From Bin87 sp965220265 (lineage in GTDB: Bacteria > Chloroflexota > Dehalococcoidia > Lucifugimonadales > UBA3495): a DNA stretch of 64,000 bases. The DNA is taken from NCBI GenBank assembly GCA_965220265.1, contig CBDCPM010000002.1, forward strand, positions 186,001 through 250,000. Direction: 5' to 3'. The position numbers and the translations under genes were made by a program. Below are positions 49,860-58,693 of the stretch, one piece after another; position 1 is the stretch's first letter, and each line of letters starts with the position of its first letter. The notes under the pieces are model-generated. The model ran no database searches, was not told the DNA's origin, and saw only the letters and a program-made list of their open reading frames with translations.

Positions 49860-49971
49860 AGTGTCATTGCGCGCGAAGCGCGGCAATCTCGTCGGTGAAT
49901 ATGTCACCGTTCGGGGTACGAGACCACCGCGCCGCGCCGCTCCTCGCAATGACAAACTGGGTACGCGTGAG
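49860..49971. repeat. MITE-like inverted repeat, partly degraded
   Basis: Left core arm CATTGCGCGCGAAGCGCGGC and right arm CGCCGCTCCTCGCAATGACA with flank GGGTACGCGTGAG. Located between the DUF255 and dienelactone hydrolase genes. Confidence 0.75.
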
Positions 49972-50027
49972 TCCGCCCACTGTCTGCCATGCCTGGCAAC
50001 GGAACCTGCCGGCGGATGCTGCGACCG

Positions 50028-50762
50028 CTACTGTTTCAAGTGCTGGCCGTAGAACAGAAGCACCCGGTGCCACATATCCTGGGCCGGCGCGGCGCGGTAG
50101 CTCGGCCGGTAGTCGGCGAAAAACGCATGCCCCGCGTTGTTGTACATCACCCACTCGTAGGTCTTGCCGTGCTGCTCCAGCAGCCCTTTCATCTGATCGG
50201 CCTGTTCCGCCGTGGGATTCTCGTCCTCCACGCCGAATAACGCCAGCAACGGGCAAGACAGGTCGGGCACCATGTCCATCGGCTGCACCGGCCGCAGCTC
50301 GGTCGGCTCGTGGACGATATGGCCGCCGGCCGAGTCCACCGCCGCGTCGATGTTGCTGCTCAGGCAGGCCATCATCAGGGTGTAGCGTCCGCCCGAACAG
50401 AAGCCGATGATGCCCACCTTGCCGTTGCTATGACCCTGGGACTTGAGGAACGCAGCGGCCCCTTCCAGATCATCCATGGCTCGGGCGTCCGGGGAGGCGA
50501 ACAGCGTCGCCAGGACGTTTTCCGGCTCCGGCGTGCCCTCACGGGTGTACAGGTCCGGTGCAATGGCCAAGTAGCCCTGTCCGGCGAAGCGCACCGCGAT
50601 TTCCTTGTGGTGGTCCATCAACCCCATGCCTTCCATGGTCACGATCACGCCGGGGTACGAGCCGGCGCCGGCCGGACGACTGTAGAAAGCGTCGATCGTC
50701 GTCCCGTCGCGGCTGGTGTACTGGATCGTGCCGGTCTCGAGTTCCTGTCCAACGAGTACCAT
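50028..50762 (-). CDS. Dienelactone hydrolase family protein
   Basis: 244 residues of the alpha/beta-hydrolase DLH family, which hydrolyses dienelactones and related esters in aromatic degradation. The nucleophile Cys is in GIIGFCSGGRYT, the acid in FGVEDENPT and the His in NNAGHAFF, giving the Cys-Asp-His triad. The start is at the third of TTG-ATG-ATG because GGAGG is six bases before it. Fits with the ring-cleavage and amidohydrolase genes elsewhere in the window. Confidence 0.9.
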   Translation of the reverse strand: MVLVGQELETGTIQYTSRDGTTIDAFYSRPAGAGSYPGVIVTMEGMGLMDHHKEIAVRFAGQGYLAIAPDLYTREGTPEPENVLATLFASPDARAMDDLEGAAAFLKSQGHSNGKVGIIGFCSGGRYTLMMACLSSNIDAAVDSAGGHIVHEPTELRPVQPMDMVPDLSCPLLALFGVEDENPTAEQADQMKGLLEQHGKTYEWVMYNNAGHAFFADYRPSYRAAPAQDMWHRVLLFYGQHLKQ

Positions 50763-50865
50763 CATCAACCTCCGCCAAATCGATACGAATGAGAATGTCC
50801 CCGAGAGCCCTGCGTTATCGCCGGCTTTGTGCCCTGCGTTGTGTTCAACCGATCAGTGCGGGACC

Positions 50866-51624
50866 TTACTCTGCGGTGTCCTCAAGCAAGCCCAGCTTTT
50901 CCCGGAATGCTTCAACGGCCCGCTCTTCGGGCACGCCCATGAAGAACCTCATCCCCTGGACGTACTCCAGCACCTCGCGCGGCAGCATCAACAGATCTGT
51001 GCGCGGCCCGGTCGACTTGTACAGGTTGTTCATCCAGTCCTCCTGGCCCACGAACAGGGAATCTTGCAACACCACGAAATCCTGCCGCTCCATGCCGTCC
51101 CGCGCTAACCAGCGGCTGAATACAAAGGGAAGACCAGTCCACTCCTGCCACTCCTCGCCGAGGTCTAAGCGCATGGGGAACCCTCGCTCTGCCCGACGTC
51201 CCCTCAGCCCTTGGTTTCCGGTGAGGAAAATCGCGTCATGTTCATCATCTCGCCCCACGAATGTCGTCCCGCTGACGCCATACTTCTGGGTCAGCAGCAC
51301 TCGGAGCAGCTTTAACGCGGTCGGGTCGGGATTGCTGACCGCAATGGCGCACCCGTTCAGCTCAACAATGGGAGTCTTGGTGAGGAGCACGTAAGACGGG
51401 GCCCGCGTCGCCGATGCCACGCAGAATCCGGAGATCGTCGACGCCCGTACCGTCAACCGGTCGATGTCCAATAGGGACACCGGGCCGGCGTCAACTTCGC
51501 CCCGTTCCAGGGCGCCCGCAACCTCATTGGGTTCCATGTTCGCCAGGACAATTCCCCGGCGTTCCATGTCGAAATAAAACGCTTCGCACTCCAAATTGGG
51601 TATACAGGCTACGGTAGTGGGCAT
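50866..51624 (-). CDS. MqnA/MqnD-like periplasmic-binding-fold protein
   Basis: 252 residues of the MqnA/MqnD (DUF178) family, which shares the type II periplasmic binding protein fold. MqnA is chorismate dehydratase in the futalosine menaquinone pathway; the shared pattern is GEVDAGPVSLLDI, a Ser/Thr-rich mid region, and LDLGEEWQEWTGLPFVFSRWLA, which matches the hallmark DLG-x2-W-x3-TGLPFVF. No other menaquinone genes are near, and no signal peptide is seen, so it may use another small acid. AGGAGG is about ten bases before ATG. Confidence 0.75.
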   Translation of the reverse strand: MPTTVACIPNLECEAFYFDMERRGIVLANMEPNEVAGALERGEVDAGPVSLLDIDRLTVRASTISGFCVASATRAPSYVLLTKTPIVELNGCAIAVSNPDPTALKLLRVLLTQKYGVSGTTFVGRDDEHDAIFLTGNQGLRGRRAERGFPMRLDLGEEWQEWTGLPFVFSRWLARDGMERQDFVVLQDSLFVGQEDWMNNLYKSTGPRTDLLMLPREVLEYVQGMRFFMGVPEERAVEAFREKLGLLEDTAE

Positions 51625-51771
51625 GGCTTAAGCTGCCTCCTGGGATCGAATTCTCACTTGTCAATCCTATTATCACGTGACGGGACCCCCGTCCATAGCC
51701 GGACCGCCGGTGCAACCCGGTATTGATCCGGCCGGAGCGGGGGCCCCAGCGTTGACCGTAGCGATCGTGTG

Positions 51772-52806
51772 CTACAGGCGCGGCCCCATGAACATGGGGG
51801 ACTGCTTCTGGTAGACCTGGATCCGGTTGCGAGGTCCCTCGCAGACGAACACCCGATTGGAGTCGTCTACCGTGACACCGGTGGGAGCCCAGAACCCCTT
51901 CTCCCGCTCCAGATTCGGGGCTCGGTCGCGCTCTCCCCACATCTCGGGGTTGGCGTCGAGCTTGTCCTTGCCCCACTTGGACACGGTGGCGTCGCCGGTC
52001 TTCTCGCCGCAGAAATTTCCGTCCGGGTCGAAGATCTGCAGGCGGTCGTTCAGCCAGTCCGCGACGTAGATGATCCCGTCCCGGTCAACCGCAACGTCGG
52101 CGGGCCGGTTGAACTCGCCGTCGCCGGAGCCGGAGGACCCGAACTTCATCAGGAACCGTCCGTCCGCGGTGAACTTCTGGATGCGGTCGTTGCGCCAGTC
52201 GGCGATGAAGATGTTGCCCTGCTTGTCGATTTCGATGCCCCAGGGCGTGTCGAACTCTCCGTCGCCGTTGCCGAAGCTGCCGAACTTGGCCAGGAACTTT
52301 CCGTCAGGCGTGAACTTCTGTACCCGATGGTTATTCCCGTCCACGACCCAGACGTTGTCGTCCGCGTCGATGGCCAGTCCGGAAGGGCGGTCAAGCTGAC
52401 CGTCACCGCTTCCGACGCTCTCTTGCCACTTGCTGACGAATTCGCCGTCCCGGGTAAACATCGAGATCCGGTGGACCCATTCGTCGGACACGTAGACCGT
52501 GCCGTCGCTGGAGATGGCCACGTTGACGGGCCAAACCAGGGAACCGTCCCCGAAGTTGTACTCGTGAGGCCCCTGTTGCGGGACGCCGCGGGCGAACGCG
52601 TTGACGTATTCCTCGTCAACGGTGCAGACCGTGATGCGGGTGCCCTCCGGTCGGTATTCCGAAGACCGGCACAGGACGTACATGAGGTCGTCCTCGCCGC
52701 GGGCCATGTGAATTGGATAAGTGAATCCCGGCCCAAACTGCTCGCCACGGCCGATGGTGTGGCTGTACTGCAGTTGGACGTGGGAAATTCTTTGAGCTGT
52801 AACCAT
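51772..52806 (-). CDS. NHL/six-bladed beta-propeller repeat protein
   Basis: 344 residues of NHL repeats forming a beta-propeller: WPVNVAISSDGTVYVSDEWVHRI, RPSGLAIDADDNVWVVDGNNHRVQKF, TPWGIEIDKQGNIFIADWRNDRIQKF, RPADVAVDRDGIIYVADWLNDRLQIF and a closing repeat near the C-terminus. No signal peptide is seen although many NHL proteins are secreted. The ATG at 52806 is preceded by GGGAGG. Third gene of an apparent DUF1800-DUF1501-NHL operon with gaps of about 20 bases. Confidence 0.9.
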   Translation of the reverse strand: MVTAQRISHVQLQYSHTIGRGEQFGPGFTYPIHMARGEDDLMYVLCRSSEYRPEGTRITVCTVDEEYVNAFARGVPQQGPHEYNFGDGSLVWPVNVAISSDGTVYVSDEWVHRISMFTRDGEFVSKWQESVGSGDGQLDRPSGLAIDADDNVWVVDGNNHRVQKFTPDGKFLAKFGSFGNGDGEFDTPWGIEIDKQGNIFIADWRNDRIQKFTADGRFLMKFGSSGSGDGEFNRPADVAVDRDGIIYVADWLNDRLQIFDPDGNFCGEKTGDATVSKWGKDKLDANPEMWGERDRAPNLEREKGFWAPTGVTVDDSNRVFVCEGPRNRIQVYQKQSPMFMGPRL

Positions 52807-52826
52807 AATTGCCTCCCTGCGTCGGG

Positions 52827-53960
52827 CTAAATGAAGTCCATCTGCTCGAAGGAGCCGTTCACGATGGGCTGGGCGTCCAGCCCCATCCACTTCTCCAGCA
52901 GGGTGGAATACACGCCGCGGAAGTCGTTGTTGAAGTGCAGGTCGCCTTCTAGGAGTTTGTTCTCCTCCAGCGACGGATACTCACCGTAGAGGCCACCCTT
53001 CACCGGATCGCCGACGACGAAGGCAACGCCGCCGGATCCGTGGTCGGTGCCGGACCCGTTGTCATGGACACGGCGCCCAAACTCGGTGAAGACCAGCAGC
53101 ACGACGTCGCCGCCGGCGTTGTGCTCCTTCAGGTCGTCGTAAAAATCGGCGATGGCGTGGGACGTCTCCGTCCACAGCCGTGTGTGGTTGGCCAACTCGC
53201 CGGCGTGGGTGTCGAAGCTGTTGTAAGGCGCGGTGGTGTAGAACACCCGGGTCCCGAAACCGGCCAGGTGCGTCTGCGCTATGTTTCGCATGTACTGCGC
53301 CACGGTGTCGGAGCCGTACTCCACGGTTGAGGAATACATCGTCGGAGCGGTGCTCAGGATGTCGGCGCCTTCCAGCGCGTCCAGACCCGTCTGGGCGAAG
53401 TAGTCCAGTACCGGGCCCTGCCCCAGCATCGGGGTGTACACCCGGCTGAACACGTCGAGAGCCTTGGTGCGCAGCTCGTCAGTCTCGATGCCGGTGAGCA
53501 CGCCGTAGGTTTCCAGGTTGCCTACCGAGGCCACGGGCACGCCAGGGGCGACCATCGACCTGGGAAGGCCCCGGCCGAAGTTGACGGCGGTCAGGACGTT
53601 TTCCTTCTGCGGGTCGATGTCACGTATGGCGCGACCCAGCCAGCCTTCGTCTCCAACCTTGTCCGGCTCACAAGTGTGCCAGATATCCATGGAGCGGAAG
53701 TGAGAGCGACTGGGCGCGGGATACCCCACTCCTTGGATGACCGCAACCTTGCCATCGTCGAACAGGCGTTTCATGGGCCCCATCGCCGGGTTGAAGCCGA
53801 TGCGGTCGTTGATTGGCAGAATCTGTTCGACAGGGATCCGCACGTTGGGCCGGTTGTCCAGGTAAAGAGGATCACCATACGGGACGATGGTGTTCAGGGC
53901 GTCATTGCCCCCCGACAACTGGAGGACCACCAGCACCGGATCTTTCTTGGTGGATGTCAT
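52827..53960 (-). CDS. DUF1501 (alkaline phosphatase/sulfatase-fold) protein
   Basis: 377 residues of DUF1501: LVVLQLSGGNDALNTIVPYGDPLY at the start with the first metal-type Asp/Asn, the SRSHFRSMDIW block with Ser/His, DTHAGELANH in the middle and VLLVFTEFGRRVHDNGSGTDHGSGG near the end with metal-ligand Asp and His residues. The fold is that of alkaline phosphatase/sulfatase, activity unknown. No Tat or Sec signal is visible, unlike many family members. Second gene of the operon; DUF1800 gene is 18 bases upstream. Confidence 0.93.
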   Translation of the reverse strand: MTSTKKDPVLVVLQLSGGNDALNTIVPYGDPLYLDNRPNVRIPVEQILPINDRIGFNPAMGPMKRLFDDGKVAVIQGVGYPAPSRSHFRSMDIWHTCEPDKVGDEGWLGRAIRDIDPQKENVLTAVNFGRGLPRSMVAPGVPVASVGNLETYGVLTGIETDELRTKALDVFSRVYTPMLGQGPVLDYFAQTGLDALEGADILSTAPTMYSSTVEYGSDTVAQYMRNIAQTHLAGFGTRVFYTTAPYNSFDTHAGELANHTRLWTETSHAIADFYDDLKEHNAGGDVVLLVFTEFGRRVHDNGSGTDHGSGGVAFVVGDPVKGGLYGEYPSLEENKLLEGDLHFNNDFRGVYSTLLEKWMGLDAQPIVNGSFEQMDFI

Positions 53961-53978
53961 ATCGTTCCCCCTCTTTCG

Positions 53979-55385
53979 TTACTCGAACAGGTACTCGGTG
54001 GTCGCCACAATGGACTGCAGCATCTGGCCGACCCGCTGACCGAATTCGTCAGCGCCGGTCCGCAGCTCGCCTTCGCCATCGGCCAGGGCAACCAGTTCAT
54101 TGCGGGTGACGTCGGCCAACTGGTAGTGGCCCAGCAACTGCAGACAGCCGTCCACCAACTGTTCCGACGAAATGGTGTCGCCCTGGGAGCCCAGCCGGTT
54201 GATGATGTCCTGCACGCCACGATGGGAGGTGTCGCCCACCGCGTCGGCGGTGAAGTTAATGCGCTCCACCAGGGTGCCGCTGTCGATCCACTCTCGGCCG
54301 GTGTGCCAGCCTTCCACCGTGGGCGGGTTGAGCAGGTCTTGGCCCATGTACCTGATGGTCAGGGTCATAGCGTTGAGGCCGGGCTTGGGCAGTTCAAAGT
54401 CCCCGACCAGGCGCATAGTGCCGACGACGGTCTCGGTGGGACTCTTCACCTTCTCGAAGCGGGCGTTCTTGAAGAAGTCGGAGTTGAACAGTACCCGCAG
54501 CATGGATCGGATGTCATAGTTCGAGCGGAAGTACTCGTCCTCCAGCATCTTGATGGCTTCGGGGTCCCGCGGCGGCGTGTTCTGCCAGGCGGGTACCTGC
54601 GGCTCATCGGCGACGAAGAAGTTGTACATGTGCCGGGCAACGAACCGGGCGGCTGCCGGCTGCCGGGCGACGATCCGGACGATGTCCTCCCCGTTCCAGT
54701 TGCCACTCTCACCCAGGAACGTCTTTTCACCGTAGTCGTGGTCCGACGGGTCGTAGATGAACGCGGCCTCGTACTTGCCGTACGGATACCTCGGGATGGA
54801 GTTGGTTACCGTCCAACCGGTGAAGGCCCGGGCGGCTTCCTTGACGTCGTCCTCCGAGTAGTTGGCCTCGCCGTCCATCCCGACGCCCAGGGAGAAGAGT
54901 TCCAGCAACTCTCGGCCCCAGTTCTCGTTGATGGCGTCCTTGTGGCTCATGCAGTTGTCCAGATAGAACACCATTGCCGGGTCCGCGGACAGGCCCTGCA
55001 GCAACTGCTCGAAGTTTCCGAACCCCACGGTGCGGAACATATCGAGCTCAATATTCTGCTGCTTGGGGTACTCGCACTTGGCGTGGCCGGTGCAGAAAAT
55101 GTGGTGCCAGAACAGCCCCATCTTCTCTTCCAATGGCCGCTTGGTGTTGATCATCCGGTAGGTCCACTCTTCCTGCTGACCTTCCAGCCCGGCTTTGGAG
55201 ACCCACTGGGGCTGATACCGCATCAGGATGTCGTCCTGAATTGCGGGTTGAGACTCCGGGTTGAGCAACTCCTCGACCGTAGCCTCGTAGCCTTTGGCAG
55301 CACGCGCCTCCAGCTCCCCGTACGTCCCTCCAAAACCCGCGCGGCGCATGAGGTGCGCCATCAAAGCAATGTCTTGGTCTGCCAT
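53979..55385 (-). CDS. DUF1800 protein
   Basis: 468 residues matching DUF1800: HLMRRAGFGGTYGEL at the start, GLFWHHIFCTGHAK and NENWGRELLELFSLGVG in the core and GEYNYSEDDVKEAARAFTGW-like segment (NYSEDDVKEAARAFTGWT). DUF1800 and DUF1501 proteins occur together in many Planctomycetes, Bacteroidetes and Chloroflexota, as an exported pair thought to handle extracellular polymers or cell-surface attachments. No clear signal peptide. First gene of a three-gene operon; its promoter is about 150 bases upstream, leaving a long leader. Confidence 0.93.
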   Translation of the reverse strand: MADQDIALMAHLMRRAGFGGTYGELEARAAKGYEATVEELLNPESQPAIQDDILMRYQPQWVSKAGLEGQQEEWTYRMINTKRPLEEKMGLFWHHIFCTGHAKCEYPKQQNIELDMFRTVGFGNFEQLLQGLSADPAMVFYLDNCMSHKDAINENWGRELLELFSLGVGMDGEANYSEDDVKEAARAFTGWTVTNSIPRYPYGKYEAAFIYDPSDHDYGEKTFLGESGNWNGEDIVRIVARQPAAARFVARHMYNFFVADEPQVPAWQNTPPRDPEAIKMLEDEYFRSNYDIRSMLRVLFNSDFFKNARFEKVKSPTETVVGTMRLVGDFELPKPGLNAMTLTIRYMGQDLLNPPTVEGWHTGREWIDSGTLVERINFTADAVGDTSHRGVQDIINRLGSQGDTISSEQLVDGCLQLLGHYQLADVTRNELVALADGEGELRTGADEFGQRVGQMLQSIVATTEYLFE

Positions 55386-55538
55386 CCTGTTACCTCCTGG
55401 GTCCGCGTATTTGCCTTAACTAACCGCCAACTTCAGGGCAATCACTGTCCCTGCCGGTTTTGGCGCCGAGGCGTGTCGAAACGACCCTTTCTTTGAGCAC
55501 GCTCCGGCGGTTAGCGGCATTCCGTTAATTTGTACGCC

Positions 55539-55567
55539 ATGCTAGCCCGATTGGAACCATTCGTCAA
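55539..55567 (-). promoter_or_regulatory. Promoter of DUF1800-DUF1501-NHL operon
   Basis: On the minus strand TTGACG, 17-base spacer, TAGCAT. Start would be near 55531, giving a leader of about 145 bases before the DUF1800 ATG. Confidence 0.55.
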
Positions 55568-56216
55568 TGTTTTTTATCATCGATTGATGGGTGGAAAACG
55601 ACGGACCCACGTGCCGCCCGGTGTCGTTTTAGGCCATCGACCATAACCCTGCCCGTGCAATCTTGGGAGAAGTGGGTGAACCGCATCATTTGGGCAGGGT
55701 TTCAATGGACCAGTATTTGGGATTCTGTTTCGACTCCCCGGCCGCCGTCGCATGCCATCCCCGGCATTGGTAACTGTTCAGACTTGATGGGATCCGCAGC
55801 GGTTTTTGCCTGTTCCGTGAGGTCACTCCAGCACAAATTGTCCGTCGCATAACGCCTGCGGCCCCTCAAACGTGAACAGTTACCGGCATTGTTCCCTTGC
55901 GACGTGGATGACCCGTTGGCCAGCTTCTAGCCTCGCTATTCCTGTGACGCTGCGTCCCCGTCCCCTGGCAAACGAGATTGCGACGAATGCCTGTCGGCGC
56001 TCTCGCCGTGACAATTCACGAAAGTGGGCACGTGGAACTGATGAGGCCGTTCTAAAATGAATCCGTCATTCCTGTGCGACCAGGACCCCGGCCCCTGCTT
56101 AACAATAACGGTCCACGTTCACGCGAAATCCCAAGCAGCAGCGCGGGACGCAGCGCCATCATAAAGGCTCCGGAATTCCCCGCCTTGGTGACCAGGGTCA
56201 TTCGATTTTCCCAAAC

Positions 56217-56254
56217 GTCATTGCGAGCGAAGCGTGGCAATCTCGTTGCCGTAG
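56217..56254 (+). repeat. Half copy of MITE-like repeat
   Basis: Contains GTCATTGCGAGCGAAGCGTG and continues to the TTG of the left arm; the right arm is absent. Confidence 0.7.
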
Positions 56255-56987
56255 CACGGGCTCTTGCCGACAGCGGTTGCGTCGCCCGGTGACGCGCACA
56301 TCGCGTCATCCCTGGCGACAACAATCGAAAGGCCCTGCTTGGTGACACTGGCCCCTTGTATCTCATAGTACGCGCGTTCTATAATAGTCCCGTCAGGCAA
56401 TTCCGCCGCCAGGCCAGCGGCGTCGCCAAACCTACATCCGAATAGCTAGGCGATACGGTTTCGGGTCGGCAACGGCCCCAGTCGGTTCTTCGCATCATGG
56501 TCGCCAGCGGCCGCTACCCTCTCTTTATTCGACGGGGCGGCCGAGTGTCGACCCTGCGGGTGTCACCTCCGCCCCGTGCCGTGCGGCACCGGTCTCATCA
56601 GCCGGCTGCCCGCGGGTCACGGAAGCTTGGGACTCAAAAACTATGCGAGCAAAAAAGTGTTGGCCGTGCTCCGACACCGTCCCGAAACCGCAACGCCTGA
56701 CACCCAAATCAAAACAACCACCGCCACACCATCGAAAAGCAGTAGGTAACTCACTCAGCGCAGGGCGTCGCCATGAACAACCTCGCGAGACCGGCATTGC
56801 GATCCCGTGTTTGATGCGGGGGTCGCAATTCCGTCGGCATGCCAACGGCGGTGCTGTGCCGTCGTCCACGCCCCGTCTCAATTGCTGCGATGGTCGCGCG
56901 AGATTTTGCGTGGGCCAGGTATGCCCGTGCGTACGCACGAGTTCGCCCCCCTCTTGATCAAGCGCGCAGGTGCAGCGAGCGTTATAC

Positions 56988-57120
56988 CCTGATGCGTACC
57001 CACTTGCGTCCAAACTGTCATTGCGAGCGCAGCGTGGCAATCTCGTTGGTGCAGGCGACGTCGCCCAGGCGATGGGATTGCCGCGTCGCTCCTTGCAATG
57101 ACAAACGGGTACGCGTCAGG
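56988..57120. repeat. Complete MITE-like inverted repeat
   Basis: Outer arms CCTGATGCGTACCC / GGGTACGCGTCAGG (13 of 14 complementary) enclose core arms TCATTGCGAGCGCAGCGTGG and GCCGCGTCGCTCCTTGCAAT. This 133-bp copy is the clearest full-length version in the window. Confidence 0.85.
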
Positions 57121-57361
57121 CGTTATGCCGACATGACAGCCTCAACTCCGGTGTCCAGCGCCGGACACGGCTGGTCGCGTCACCGCTGGATGTACCCTAG
57201 CGCGACGGCAATGACGGCGGACGCTCGATATGCCCGGCCCGCCCGTGGATGGATTACAATCGCCCCGTGGTCAGTGTATTGCGCACCATCCCGCTTCGGC
57301 GGCGAATTGGCGAGCGGCCAGAGGCCGTGGCGTCAGCAGAAACGGCCAACCGGGCCGCATC

Positions 57362-58624
57362 TTGACCGAGCCCCAAACCTCCAGCAACCGCGTCACATCC
57401 TACGCCCAGCGGATAGTGGGTCCGTGGCGTTCGGCCAACTTCCGGTGGTATTGGACCGGATCCTCCACCCAGGCCCTCTCCGCGGGAATGCAAATGCTCG
57501 TCCTGGCCTGGCTGGTGCTGGAAGTCAGTGGATCGAGCACCAAACTGGGTTTGGTGCTCTTCCTCTACGGATTGCCCAACGTCGGTCTGCTGATGGTGGG
57601 AGGGGTGATAGCCGACCGCGTCGACCGCAAGCGACTGCTGATGACGATCCAGCTGGCGGTGGGGACGTTAATCTCGGCGCTGGCAGCACTCTCGCTGACC
57701 GGCGTGATCGCCGTCTGGCACATCTACGTAGCCGCCGCGTTATTGGGCTCGCTCCAGGCGCTGAACCAGCCGGCGCGAGTCGCCATGGTTGCCGACCTGG
57801 TGGACCAACGCGCTCTGTTGGACGCGGTGGCCCACTTCAGCGCTGCGGTGCATATCGGCAGGATAGTTGGCCCGCCATTGGTGGGCTTGGTTATCGACCA
57901 CTGGAGCATCAGCGCCGCTCTGCTGGCGAACGCATCCTGCTACATGGTCAGCGTTTTTTGCGTCTCCAGGATCCAGGTCGCGCCGCGGGATGCGCGGCCA
58001 ACCTCCCAGCCTATACTGCGCAACTTCACGGATGGAATGGTCCAGATCTGGCGCTCCCCGGTGCTGCTCACCGTCCTCGTGCTGGCCTGTGCCTGGGGCG
58101 GGTTCGGGATGAGCCATCTGGCGGTGATTCCGGCCTTCGCCAAGGACTACCTGGGCACCGAGGCGTCAGGGGCCGGTCTGCTGCTGCTGGCGTCAGGCGT
58201 CGGCTCGCTGTTGGGGAACCTGAGCATCACGTTCATGCATCGGGCCTGGCTGTACCGCTGGTTTCTGGTGTGCCTCGTGGCGTTCTGCGCCGTCCTGACG
58301 CTGTTCGCGTGGTCGAACTGGTTCTGGGTATCGTGGGCGCTGTTCCTGGTGGTGGGGGTGTTGAGTCTGGGGACCGTCTGGCCCCTGGCCACCACCATCC
58401 TGCAGTTATCCGCCCCGGCCGAGATACGGGGCCGGGTCATGGGCGTGCTGCATTTCACGCCCGGTTTCCATAACGTCGGTGCGCTGCCACTGGCTGCCGC
58501 CGCCGGTTGGGTAGGCTGGCCCGCCGCTATTGGGATATCCGCCGGTCTGTGTCTCCTGGTTACCCTGTGGTTCGGCCTGAGCCGGGCGGCGGGCCGCCGG
58601 CTCGCCGCCACCCCTGCCGCGTAG
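57362..58624 (+). CDS. MFS transporter (MFS_3, exporter-like)
   Basis: About 420 residues, 10-12 helices, of the EntS-like MFS group that exports siderophores, drugs or other small molecules. NFRWYWTGSSTQALSAGMQMLVLAWLVLE is the typical first helix; DRVDRKRLL is the loop motif between helices 2 and 3, and GSLLGN a mid-protein marker. The start is uncertain: TTG 57362 begins just before the conserved N-terminus; ATG 57230 would add 44 non-conserved residues. No ribosome site is convincing. It ends 65 bases before the IS element. Confidence 0.85.
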   Translation: MTEPQTSSNRVTSYAQRIVGPWRSANFRWYWTGSSTQALSAGMQMLVLAWLVLEVSGSSTKLGLVLFLYGLPNVGLLMVGGVIADRVDRKRLLMTIQLAVGTLISALAALSLTGVIAVWHIYVAAALLGSLQALNQPARVAMVADLVDQRALLDAVAHFSAAVHIGRIVGPPLVGLVIDHWSISAALLANASCYMVSVFCVSRIQVAPRDARPTSQPILRNFTDGMVQIWRSPVLLTVLVLACAWGGFGMSHLAVIPAFAKDYLGTEASGAGLLLLASGVGSLLGNLSITFMHRAWLYRWFLVCLVAFCAVLTLFAWSNWFWVSWALFLVVGVLSLGTVWPLATTILQLSAPAEIRGRVMGVLHFTPGFHNVGALPLAAAAGWVGWPAAIGISAGLCLLVTLWFGLSRAAGRRLAATPAA

Positions 58625-58693
58625 ATGAGTGGTCGTCGCGACGACCCGGTGCGTCGCGCGACTGCCAGACTGATCAGTTGATTTGTTGCCTAG

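Larger units (their letters stand above)
55568..57361. other. Gene-poor region with repeats and no intact coding sequence
   Basis: About 1.8 kb. The only open frames are short or are shadows without conserved motifs; two frames (56525-57040 minus and the long frame starting at 56839) mostly overlap the repeat or the MFS gene and have atypical composition. Repeats at 56217-56254 and 56988-57120 are present. A TACAAT at about 57251 may be the -10 box of the MFS gene. No tRNA-like cloverleaf was recognised. Confidence 0.5.

Noticed and set aside
50866..51624. True chorismate dehydratase for menaquinone synthesis
   Set aside because: No other pathway gene is near and MqnA-like folds serve other roles, so only the family level is claimed.
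56839..58473. Long 544-codon frame overlapping the MFS gene
   Set aside because: It lies in a different frame from the helical MFS protein and has an Arg/Ala/Gly-rich composition without motifs; it is a GC-driven shadow.
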